DNA of 64,000 nt, from NCBI GenBank assembly GCA_963924555.1, contig OZ004598.1:4054501-4118500 (forward strand), in the 5' to 3' direction. The stretch comes from Crambe crambe. Lineage: Eukaryota > Porifera > Demospongiae > Poecilosclerida > Crambeidae. The position numbers were made by a program, and so were the translations under genes. Of this stretch, positions 51,277 to 63,200 are shown piece by piece. The stretch's first letter is position 1. Each line of letters starts with the position of its first letter. The notes under the pieces were generated by a model. The model was not told the DNA's origin, made no database searches, and worked only from the letters and a program-made list of their open reading frames with translations.

Positions 51277-54200
51277 ATGGAGATATTTTCATTATTACTC
51301 CAAGGAGCTATTTTTTCTTGTGCTTGGGGATGTGGACTGAAAGATGTATGTAGAGCTGGAGGTTTTATATCAAAAAGTAAGATTATCTAACATCAAAAAT
51401 TGGAAGTGTGATAGATAGCAATACACATGGGAAGAGTTGTCATGCTGATTCGCTTCCACACCCTCTTATTGAGGCTCTATTCTATGGACCCATTATACAC
51501 AATACTTTTGTACTATGTACTGTGGTATCTGTAGTAAACTAATGTGACGTCATGTTGTATCACGGGATTTGAGTTGTATACTATAATTATGCTGCGTGTG
51601 CTTTCCCTATTATAATAATTAATCTACTGAGTAGCGTAAGCAACCAGCATCTATTATTGATCGGGTTTCCTAACTGAGAGTACTGAAACAATCCACGTAG
51701 GAAACCGGAAATGCACGGAAGTATGCGGAGAAAGGTGCATGCAACAAGAGTCGGTGTGTTTTTAGTTAGCTCTATTTCTTCAATCTCTCTCTCTCTGTGT
51801 GTTTAAGATCTGCAGTGCAGGTAAAGTTTTCTTCTTATTCATTTTTATCAAGTTAAAGTCACTAAAGTATCAGCGAGTCCATACTAACTACTTAACAATA
51901 ATAATCTTGCTTGCTATAAAGTATCTATACCACACGTAAAGGAGTAAGAATAAGGCTGTCTACTAAACGTAAAAGGTCTCGTTCCATCTCTCCGCCAGTT
52001 CCAAAGTCGAGACCATCAGTAAAGAGGAAGACGTGGACTCCAGAGAGTATGGCAGCAGCACTGAAGACAGTGGCAGAAGGAACAGGAGTTAATAAAGCAG
52101 CAAGACCATGGCGTGCCGGCTACTACACTGTAAAAACAAAAATGTGTAAAAACATCCCATTTTTAGGTTATCTGAGTTGCAATTGTACCTTGTGTCAGTG
52201 GTAAGGTGACAGGGGCGGATCTAGAATTCTGGAAAGGGGGAGACACAAGAGATTAGTATCCGCGCGGTGAAAATTTTATGACCACGCCCACTTTTGCTTA
52301 ACCACACCCTTTTTGTATATCCATTTGATGTTTTGCACAAATCATGAACCCTATATAGCAGTATAAAAGCAGTATTAAAATGCAATGATTCATATAGTTC
52401 TTGTTAATTATCAAGAGGATTTTGGAGAAGCAGTCTTCTTGGACGCTTGGCAGCAAAGGCACTAACAATAGCATCATAATCCAAAGAGATATCTTTGTGG
52501 ATATATAGTAGCATTAGAGCATTAAGACGACTTTGGCCCATTTTACTTCTGAAATCAGATTTAACATACTTCAAAGCAGAATTGCCTCTTTCCACAGTTG
52601 CTGCTGTTACTGGAATAATCATAAGTAAGTGCAAAATTGTGCAAATATTGGGATAAACTTTGCTGTCCACTTGTTCAAGTGTTTCACTGATGTTTTGAGG
52701 AAGAATTGAGGAGCAGCTCTTCCATCGTTGAGTCCACAACTTGAATTCTTGATTAAAACTTTCTGGTGCTGGTAAATCTTGCTTAAAATGTTCATATAAT
52801 TGCTTAACTCTCTCTTCATTGACACTATTGATAGTAATAGGCAAAAGCTGAAGACCTTCAATAGCTCGTTTGTTGTGTTCAGTGAATCTTGATGAGAGTT
52901 CTGACAATAAATGATCAAGAAATGGAAGAAAAACTGTGCGTCTCCAATATACTTGAGGAGTGTCTGCTTCAACATTAGAACGAAACGTCTGTCGACCACA
53001 TCTCCTAGGAATTGACAGCTCATTTTTATCATGAAGAGAAATTGTCTTAGACATAGATTTATACACCGTCTCAAATTCCTTCTCTACATCCTCTCGAATC
53101 TTCTTCAGCACATCCTTGACTACTTCCACTTCTTTGTATGCTGTCAACACATCTTGTGAAGATCCCTGTAGGAGACAGCTTAAAGCCTTGGTGTAACCAG
53201 AAAAGTAAAGATTGGTATGAAATGATGCTATGAATTCATCTGAGGCTATTGATCGAAGCAGTCCACTTGCTTCAGTAATACTTTTCGAATTCCAAGTACC
53301 ACTACAATTACTAGCAATTGCCTCCAAACACAGAACTGTAGGCTCATACATTTCTGCAAACTCTGCCAACACAGTGTGTCGTTCAACCCAACGTGTCTCA
53401 CACATGATCTTCACTTTGGTGGAAGAAACTTTCTTGACTCCTGCACTTTCTCTTCTTTCATTAACTTCCATGACTGCATCCTCTAATCTACGTTGTCTCT
53501 TTGGAGAATACTTGAAATATATACCCAAAGCTTTTAGATCTGCTAGCATATGCTGAATACCAGGAACTACACAAGCTTTTGAAAGTGCCAAGTTTAGCTG
53601 ATGACTGCTACAATGGTAGTATGAGGCTCTAGGAACAGATTCTTGAAACTTTGCTCTGCAGCCATTCAGATGACCTGACATGCTTCCAGCTCCATCATAA
53701 CCTTGAGCTCGACAGAGCTGAGGATCAATTCCAAAGTCAGCCAGAGCATCAAGTATTTTTTGCAGATATCAGCTCCACTAACACTTTCACAAGCAATGTA
53801 GTTCACTACTCTCTCCACAGGCTCATTGTTCTTTACATAGCGAAGGGCTAGCCCAAGTTGTTCCCAGCCACTGGTGTCAGTCACCTCATCAGCTTCCAGA
53901 CCAAAGAATTGGTTAGCTTTTACTTCTGTTATAATTTTTGTTAAAATAAATTCACCTATACAATCAAGGAGATCATTCTGGGATGTTTTTGAAAGATAGG
54001 TTGCATTTTTTGCACTATTCTTCTCCAAGAAATCCTTTAAAATAACATCTCCCGACTCAATTCGGAAATCAATTAGAGCACGAAATTTTCCTTTATTGAT
54101 ATCATCTGATGTTGAATCATCCCTGTGGCCTCTAAGTGCAATTCCTTGCCTACCACAATATTCCAGACATTTGATGATAGAAGTAAGGACAGTGCGATTT

Positions 54201-57200
54201 CTTGTTACTAGTTGCTGGCTCTCATTTGTCAGAGCCAGGTCTACCCTGAGACTGGGATTTTCCATGGTTGAGACAAATGCTTTTAGCTTGGCCTCAGAGT
54301 ACTGATGATAATGAAGGTTAGCGTGTGCTGCAAAGTGCGACTTTCCATCTTTCCAGTTTGTGTATGGTTTTGTTATTAGATATTGGGGTCTGGAGGCACC
54401 TTTATCTTCACAGCTAGTAGGAAAAAGGACACATGCTAGACAATACAGGCCCTCAGTAGATCTTGAGTAAGCCAAAAAAGGGAACATATCAAACCACTCA
54501 CGGTTGCATTGTCTTTGGTAAGTCCCACGACTTCTTGAAGAGTCATTATAGGATCTAGTAGGAATTTTAACTTGCAGGGAAGGCTTTCTTTCTTTGATGA
54601 TAGAATACTTTACCTGATCAGGTATAGCTGATGCTACCTTAGTAGTATAATTAGCAATATCTGGAGAAGCTGGTTCTTCAGTACCAGTTGGACTTACAGA
54701 CATTGCTTCCTGAAGATCTGTAGATGTTTCTTGATCAGACTCTTTCCTGCACTGCTTTGATACAGGTAAAAAGAAACTATGAAGTCGAAGCTGATCTTTC
54801 CTCTTAGCCATCTTCACGTAGGTTACAAGGTTCAGTTTAAAGTTTAATTCTTAGCGGTGGCAGCGCGCATGCATGCTAGCTATGCAGCGCTATGGTGCTA
54901 GGCTAGTAGCTGAGCTCTAGATGGGGAGGCATGTGCCCGGAGTGCCCATGCTTGGATCCGCTACTGGGTGAAGGTTGGATCAAAACTAGGACCTGAGCCT
55001 TACTTAGAGTCTGAGGAAGGAAAAGAACTTGGTTCCTTTTGAAGCAATGTGCCAATGTAGGCTATGGCTGAACTAGAAGTGATGTAATGCACATAGTGGA
55101 GTCCATTGCCCGAGAAAAAGGTGTGCTGAGGAAAATCATATCACACATGGCTGGTACCTTCAATGTCAGGGTGATTTATCACTCAGAAGAGGTGATAGTA
55201 CTGGCCATGTTCGAATGGATACAATCAACAATATACCAATATTTTGATCTACTAAACAATCTTCTCGATGAACATAATTTACTTGCAAGTCCTGAAGAGA
55301 AAGCACGAAAAATGTCGAGAAAAATCGAAAAAACAAACAGGAGAGTCTGCTCCAAAACAGGGAAAAATTAGTACCTCAGCAGCAGGGCCATCTGTTCTGA
55401 AACAGCGAAAAACTCGGGAAATAACGGCAGAATTGGACACAAATACATGCTGTATGTGTTGTGGCAATTATGATGATGATGTTCTTCAAGGATTAGGAGC
55501 AAATTAGATATGTTGTGCATGTGGCCGCTGGCTTCATGAGGATTGTGTGGAGGATTGTGAAAGAGATGATGAGGGCAATGATTGTATTTGTCCATTTTGT
55601 TTAGACGTCTTTACTGCTTGAAATATATTATTTTTGTGTTGTATTTTTGTGTGTTGTATGTTCGTTTTTTTTTGTGTGACAGTTTTTGTGAATATATAAT
55701 AATGTTCCTTATATGTTCTAGTATAGATCTGGTAATGGTGGAATAAACTACGGCCAGAGAAGAGAAGGGGAAAGTCCAAGTGGATGATAATTGGAATATT
55801 GATTTTAACAGAGAATCGATAATTGATGTCCATCGTCGATAAATGGTTGCTACTCAACATCGGATTGTAGCTGTAGTTTTGTAGTATATGATTCAATACA
55901 ATATTATTAAGACTAAATACAGACAAACTAGGAAAAACTGAACTCAAGACCTACTTTTATACAAAATCACAAAAACTGGAACAAACACGCACAAACCATA
56001 CTCTAACATGTTCAGACCTGCACAGAAAGAAACCACAGAAACAGACAGGCAAAAACCAGCACAGCAACAAAAACCACTGCCTCTACTCCACCCCACCCCC
56101 ACCCACTATATCCGGCAGGATGCCGAGTCTTTCTGTCCATGCGGTACTGCATGGACAGAAATCCAGAATCGAGTCTGGCCCGCGAGACTAGCAGACCTCC
56201 GGTACAAAGAGGTGTTGAGATCCAGACGAGTCCGAAGTGCAGTGTTGAAGAGAGAGCCAGATTCTCCCGAGTCTGGCCAGGATCAAGGCCGCCTCACCGT
56301 GAGATGAGCGATCACTCGACTAACAGTACCGCATGGACAGAAAGACTCGGCATCCTGCCGGATATAGTGGGTGGGGCTGGGGATATTATCTATAGAACAA
56401 TTATCAAAAAAAATGCAAGTACTACCTGTACAAAGTTGCATTCCTAACCTTTTTGTGGTTTTTCAGCTCGTTTTCCACAATCATGATCCTGTTATTAGTA
56501 CAGTGCTTATCCTTACTTGCGTGCACGCGTAGTCATGTCGGAGCCCCCTTAAGATTTCACACTCCAAGTTACTACAAGTTTGGATTCTAGTACTGGAATG
56601 AAACTGTTCTAGTGTAGTGATAAGTAACTCTGTCACTGAAATGAAGTTCTGAAGCCGTTCCATAACCGTCGGTACAAAAGTTGGTCGATCATTGGTTGCT
56701 TACGCTAATTCTAAACTCTTGGCATCTGCCACCCAGGTACACCGTAGCAAACCATACCCGTGCCATTCTCTTGTAAGCTTGGGGAAAGTTGATGGGGCCA
56801 CCACAATTAACTTACTCGTGTGAAATACCTCAAAAGAACTGACAGCAGTAGCAGAAAAACACTAGCAGTTTCAAGTGAGAGCCAAGTGATACTGTAGTGA
56901 CTTAGTGCGGGATTCACATGTACTGACTAGCGGCTAGTTCATTTTTGATATAGGGTAAACAAAATTACTCATGGATATGACTGTGCTGGCTTAATAGTGA
57001 AGTAAATCTAGTGGCTGGTAAAGGGGAAGGGTGGTGGGCAGGCAGCAAGGGAATAGGGAGTTTGGGGGAGGATGTCCAGGGGCCATCCTTTAATTGGGAG
57101 GATGCTGGGGCCCTCTTACTGCAAGCTAGATAGGCAGCGATTGCACTCACAGGGCAGAGCAAGTTCTTCCCAGGTAGATGGTCACTCTGAGTCTATGCTT

Positions 57201-60200
57201 AAGTTTATATGCACCTCTGCCTAGCCTTACATCACCCTTGGTGAGGTGTGCTTCCAGGTCATACTCCCTTATCGATGGCACAGTAACCTCCCCCAACTGC
57301 AGAAAGCCAAAGAAGTACATACAACAGGTAGCCTAGAGCATTATGTTGTCTCTGTTGCACTCATCTTTCTCTGAGGTGATTGGAGTCTCTTCTGCTGCCA
57401 CGACCCCATATAGTTCTTGTTTGCTTCAACTTAATACCATTAAGCGTGCATTCCAGCAGGGGGTTCCCTGTTTCCCACACTCTGTATCCAGTGTATCACC
57501 AATAAATATAGCCCTTGATTGACAAGTGCTTCCCCCACCAGCACTATCACAAAATGACAGGGCTGCTCCTCCTTCACTGGAGGGGAGTGTTACTTTTCAA
57601 GATTCCTGTGCTGGCCTGCTGCAAATACCTATTGATGTATCAATAAACTGGCCAACCATCTCATCCAGTCTTCGTGGCCTCTGGACCACCAGGCCTTGAT
57701 TGGATGTGGCATGGGAGGAGTGGCCACACTTCAGGGAGGCACCAATTGAACTCCTACCAATTTTGTAGCAGTGGTTGGGGTGCAAGGTACAGTCCTGTGT
57801 CACTGCAGCAGCTAGCTAGCTGGCCATGCAGGAACGAACATGCGCGATTGAGCGACGACCACGACCAATCACACCCACCTGATAGAAAATTTGGTCCAGC
57901 CAAAACCGGAGCAGCCGGACCAGTTCCGCCGCCCATGGTGTGTACTGACTGATTGTCACAGTGGCACAGGACTGTGGTAGTCGACCCTTTTTCTTGTGGT
58001 AAAAGGTCAGCACCGCCAGACTAGGACTGTGGCCCTTCTCCACCTTGCACCCCAAATTGCAACCACTGTTACTGCAATTGGTAGGAGTTCAATTGGTGCC
58101 TCCTTGAAGTGTGGCCACTCCTCCCATGCCACTTGGAACCACTCTCACATCCCCACATACCTATATGCATCGCTCCAGATTTCCACCCTGCCGTCTCTCC
58201 TTGATCCCTCAATATCATTGATACCCCATTCCACTCACCTAGGAACACGTACCACCATTAATAGTGCTCGACCCCTTTTTCTCATAAATGCCAGGGCAGA
58301 CCTCAACCCAAAGAGAGGGTCAAGTCCACATACAGCTGGTCCTCCCACAACAACCCACAGTCATCCGGATGCATCAGGACATTCCTATAAGCCGATTTCA
58401 AATCAATCGCCATCTGTGCTCCCCTCCCTATCTCCAGCACCCTTTCTGCAAGGGTCGTTTATAATCCATAAAACCATGTTCTAACTATTTTATATCCTGC
58501 TATAGCATACCTAGTTACCTTTGCCTTGACATTTTAGCGGCCGTGTTTTCTTGTCTCCATGGAGATCAAATGTTTCCATGGACAATGGGCAATATGACTC
58601 ATATTGTATATTTCTGCTACATGATCCACTGTTATAATTAATGTGAGGGAGCAGAGGCTTCTGTTGGTACCATCATCATACTGCTATACCTTGTGGGGAT
58701 GATGAGGTCCAGTATGAGTCTCCACTTGGCCATTGCTCACTCTTTGGTATCACCCCAAATGGGCTAATCTGAGCCTCCTTCCAGCTTTCCCATGGCATAG
58801 GCCCTATCGGGCAGCCTGCTTCCTCTCCTTGAGAATATATTCCTCCTCCACCTGCTAATTTCATATGGCACCTCCCCCCCTCCCCCCTTTAAACTAGCTA
58901 TCTACACAAATCTCCCCCTTTCCTTCCACCACATTATATTATGTTATATGTTACATAGCTTCTTCTGATGTTCAAGTATCAGCATGGTGCTCTGGTCCTG
59001 ATGCATCTTCTTCATCCTGGTACATACGGAGATACAGGAATGGGAATGACTCACTGGACGGTTTAGGTGCACCTTTAACGCTGAATGATTCATTTCATCA
59101 AAGTGGAAATGAGTTGACCATACATGAGGTCAATGGTTTTGCAGAAGGCACCTACCATTGTGGAGTGGATAATAATACTATACAACCAGCATCTTTGTGC
59201 TTGTTTGTACGAGGTAAAATTAATATCACACTGATGTATATGCTGGATATACAGAACAAAGAAGATTGATCCCATTTCCATCCTTCATCCCTAGGGTTGT
59301 TTTGAGCAATGGTCATCCCTACATTTTTTTATTTTTCATTTCATTTCCCCCTCACTTATCCCTGGTCTTTTTTTCTCTCTTTATGGTTTCATTAGCTATG
59401 TACGCATAAATGCAAGATTTCTATGTATAGATGAAAGAAGTTTCTTGAGTAGCTATGTACAGTTCTCCAATAGCATAGCAGCCCAATGATTATTTATCAG
59501 CAAGTCAAGGTTTGAAATGTTGAGCTATACTTCGAGGTTGAGGATGCAGATGAATAAAAATAGAGTCTACTGGTAGATGGATCGGTGAATCTAAATCCCA
59601 GAGTTGATCGTTGATAGCCAGTAAACAATCAAACTAAGCATGCATCTGCACCAGATAGAACAAATGATAACTTTTAAATCTCCCTTATGAAATCTAATGG
59701 TAGTTATTCGGCAGTTATTACATAGATGCCTCATGTAGAAGTGCTAAACTGGGGTTTATCTTTAGATAACGAAGAATCCAGCGACTTACTTGCTTGCCAT
59801 ATTCCTGAAATGATAAGCTCTCCCTGGTCCTGAAACTATGGATGCACGTGACAAGTTTCCAATCCTGTTCCGTGTCATATACGTATCTATGTCCCTACAT
59901 AGAGAGAGCGGTAATGCAAATCCATGGAAATGATTCCTTCTTTTTAATATTGCAGAACTAACATTTATGTACATTTATTTAGGGGGTGAGGCAAGAGGGC
60001 TTGTGGGGGGGGGGGGGGGGGGGGGGGGGGGGGAGCTGACCCAACCTAGGGATCTGGGGGCATGCTCAGTAGTTTCCTGAGCCTGCGGGATGGGGTCCTG
60101 CAGTATATTATTATCATCGTAGTTACTCATTTACTTGTATGCATTATTATTTTTATAGGACAACCAGTTTTTAGTTCATGTCCTGGAGTAGCATGTCCTT

Positions 60201-63200
60201 TGATTATGCAGATAAATGCTACAGAAAACAGTAATGTGTCAATCGATACCAGAATCAAGTTTGTAAATGGCGGATTTTGTAATTTAACCAAAGAAATCAG
60301 AATGCTTTATGTCAAAAAGGATCAAGAACAAGTGTACCACTGTTCCAACTTAACAACTTTCTCAAACCAACTGTGTGACAGCACTGATAAGATTAAAGTG
60401 GACCAGCAGCAGCCTTGCACTGGACCAGATATCACCCTCTGTAAATATGATATGAAGTTAATATTACTGAACTTTGGTCCATCTGATGAAGGATTATATA
60501 ATGTTGAAGTGAAGTTTGAAGATGATGGCAATGAAAGGGAAACGCTGATGCTGCAATTCAATATAACACTATCAAATGAAGATACTCCTAATGGTAATGA
60601 CTAGCTAATACTGAGCACTTCAATAATACTAGGGCAATGTTCAACATTCAGTTAACAGCGAGCGAGCAAGCAAATATTCTTTAGTGCTACAACTCTTTAA
60701 AAGATTTTGCTGTTGAGTTTATATGTAACAAAGCACTTAGATAAGCTTTTAGACTATAGCTAGTCACAATCAAGGAATCTCATTGGTCCATTTGGTGAAT
60801 TCTATTCACTTAGAATCACACCTTATGGCACTTAGAATCACGCCTTATAGCACTTAGAATTCACTTGCCCTAGGTAAACCCGGTAAAGATGGTCATTCCA
60901 ATTGGTCCAATTCTAGCAACGCATCACGGTGGCAACGGTTATTATTATTATTATTGTTTCTAGGTGTGCTCTGATTCATGTTTGTTGCATTTAAAAACCG
61001 TGGTTATTGTTTCCAAGTGCGTGTTGAAGTAAGTTAAACAACTCCAGTGATTGGCTATAGTCTAAATAAGTTAGACACCTCGACCAACGGGATCTACGGT
61101 CTGTTTAGAAACCTTCGGGCCCTTAGTAGCGCCCTCGCTGCGCTCGGGACGCTACAGCCCAGGGCTCTCAGGTTTCTAAATAGACCGTAGATCCCTTGGT
61201 CTCGTTGTCTAACTATTATGTAGAGCCTCTACAACTACTACTATAGCAATGTGCCTGATATTACTAAGAGTGGTGGTTCCAACCAGGAAGCTCCATGCAT
61301 AAAAAGCTGCCACAAGCACTTAGATAAGCCAAGGCCTACAATCCACTTAGATAAGCCAAGCCCCTCTATGATAAAAGGCTGTAGAAAACAATTTAGTTCG
61401 ATTACATGCACATCATGCACCCGCAGGGCGCTACTATTGCACAACACACGTACACATATACATACGCCTGGGGCATTTTGGAGTGTAGACATTATATAAT
61501 TATATCTACAATTTCAATGAGTCATGACCTGAGAGTCAGCTCACTCGCTGCAATAACTTTGATATAAAAGGAAAAGATGTGATAATAGATCAATTCTTTG
61601 AGTATACAAGTAAGGGAAAAAGTATTTCGTGAAATGAAAAAAGATGTAGGGATGACCACTGCTCAAAAAAGTAAGGAAACAAGAAGGATGGAAATGGGAT
61701 CAATCTTTGTTCTGTATATCCAGCCAACAATCCCTACATATACATCGGGTAGCTTCGGATTATAGTGTAGTAATGTACGTATATGTAGGGATTGTTGGCT
61801 GGATATACAGAACAAAGATTGATCCCATTTCCATCCTTCTTGTTTCCTTACTTTTTTGAGCAGTGGTCATCCCTACATCTTTTTTCATTTCACGAAATGC
61901 TTTTTCCCTTACTTGTTCCTGGTCTTTTTTTCCTCTCTTTTATGGTTTTAGCTATGTATAGAGTTCATTCTTCTATATGTATGCAGGGACAGATGAAAGA
62001 AGAATAGTTCTCCAATAGCACAGCAGCCCAATCATTATTAATTGTATCAACCAGTCAAGGTGTTGTGTCATTGTTGAGCTATACTTGGAGGTCGAAGATG
62101 CTGAAATAGAGTCTACCGGTAGATGGATTGGTGAATCTAAATCTCCGAGTTGATAGTAGTCTATCATCATTATCTAGAGCTAGTTAGCTAGCTAGCTAGA
62201 CAGCTGAGTAATATTATAATTTCGAATAATTGGATATCAAATTGTATGCGCATGCGTATTATAGAAAAGATGGCTTCCACTAATTGAATTAGTCGAGTGC
62301 TGTGCTCCGTAGTGTCTCCTTTTTCATCGACTCTTTCGAGGATCAACAGGTAGAAAAGATCGTAGTTTGTAGAATTTGGAGTGGATTTATCCAGAAATCA
62401 TAGCTGTAGCTTGAGTGGTCCGAGAGATATGGTTGTCTAAGAAGAATAATAATAAGAATAAGGCCACTATTTGTAGAATCCTAGTTTCCTGTCCAAGAAG
62501 ACATCCACAAGTGCTGCGGGCGGGCGGTTATTATAATTATTCTATTACTGGTTCGTTGTTTGTCTCAAGAGTCCTGTCTTTATTATTCACTAGTCTCGCG
62601 GGCCACGAGACTAGTCATTCACCACGGGCTTTCCCAAAAAGAGCTGCGTGAAGCCAGCTCTACTGCGCGCATGAGCAATGGCAGGCGCTAGGCAGTAATA
62701 ATATTTTTTGATGCGGTGACATTTTCAATACGCGGGCGATGGACAGGAAACAATCATTCTATTAATAGTGGCCTTAAAGGTCCTTTCTCACCTTCCACAA
62801 GAGCTATGTAGCTATTAAATTAATATTATTTTCATATTAAAGGTCCTTTCTCACCCCCCACAAACTCCACCACTTCAACTATCTCATGTAAGTCACAGTT
62901 GCTGAGTACAATAACCTATTGCTACAACCTATTTGAGCCTTTTCTACACCACACAACCAAAGTCTACTAACAAGAGAAACCTCAGCTCTACTTTTTAAAG
63001 TCAAATATCCCTAGCTACCTATTAAAAGTTTACATTAGTATGCATTACTGAAGTCCACTCCCCAATTTTAGCTGCCTCACCACATTTACCTTACTACTTC
63101 TGCTACTTCACTACTGAAGCCAGGATTATTTGCTCAAAAATGTGTTGGATGGGGTGGAGTGAAGTATTTCTAGTAGGGCTATGGGGTAGCAGGTAACAAC

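Larger units (their letters stand above)
51968..55622 (+). pseudogene. Pogo/Tigger-like transposase relic, split by a hAT element
   Basis: The left piece (51968-52115) encodes a psq-type DNA-binding helix set (KRKTWTPESMAAALKTVAEG, GVNKAARPW). After the hAT insertion, the right piece continues with the CENPB-type segment (LGPEPYLESEEGKELGSFL, then a shift, SDVMHIVESIAREKGVLRKI), jumps to the end of the protein (QYFDLLNNLLDEHNLLASPE) and ends with a PHD-like zinc motif (TCCMCCGNYDDD, CCACGRWLHEDC, CICPFC) interrupted by a TAG at 55504. The DDE core is missing. Confidence 0.75.

Noticed and set aside
57674..58484. Plus-strand open frames of 92 and 162 codons
   Set aside because: Antisense shadows of the DIRS-like relic and its inverted repeat; RT and recombinase motifs are on the minus strand.
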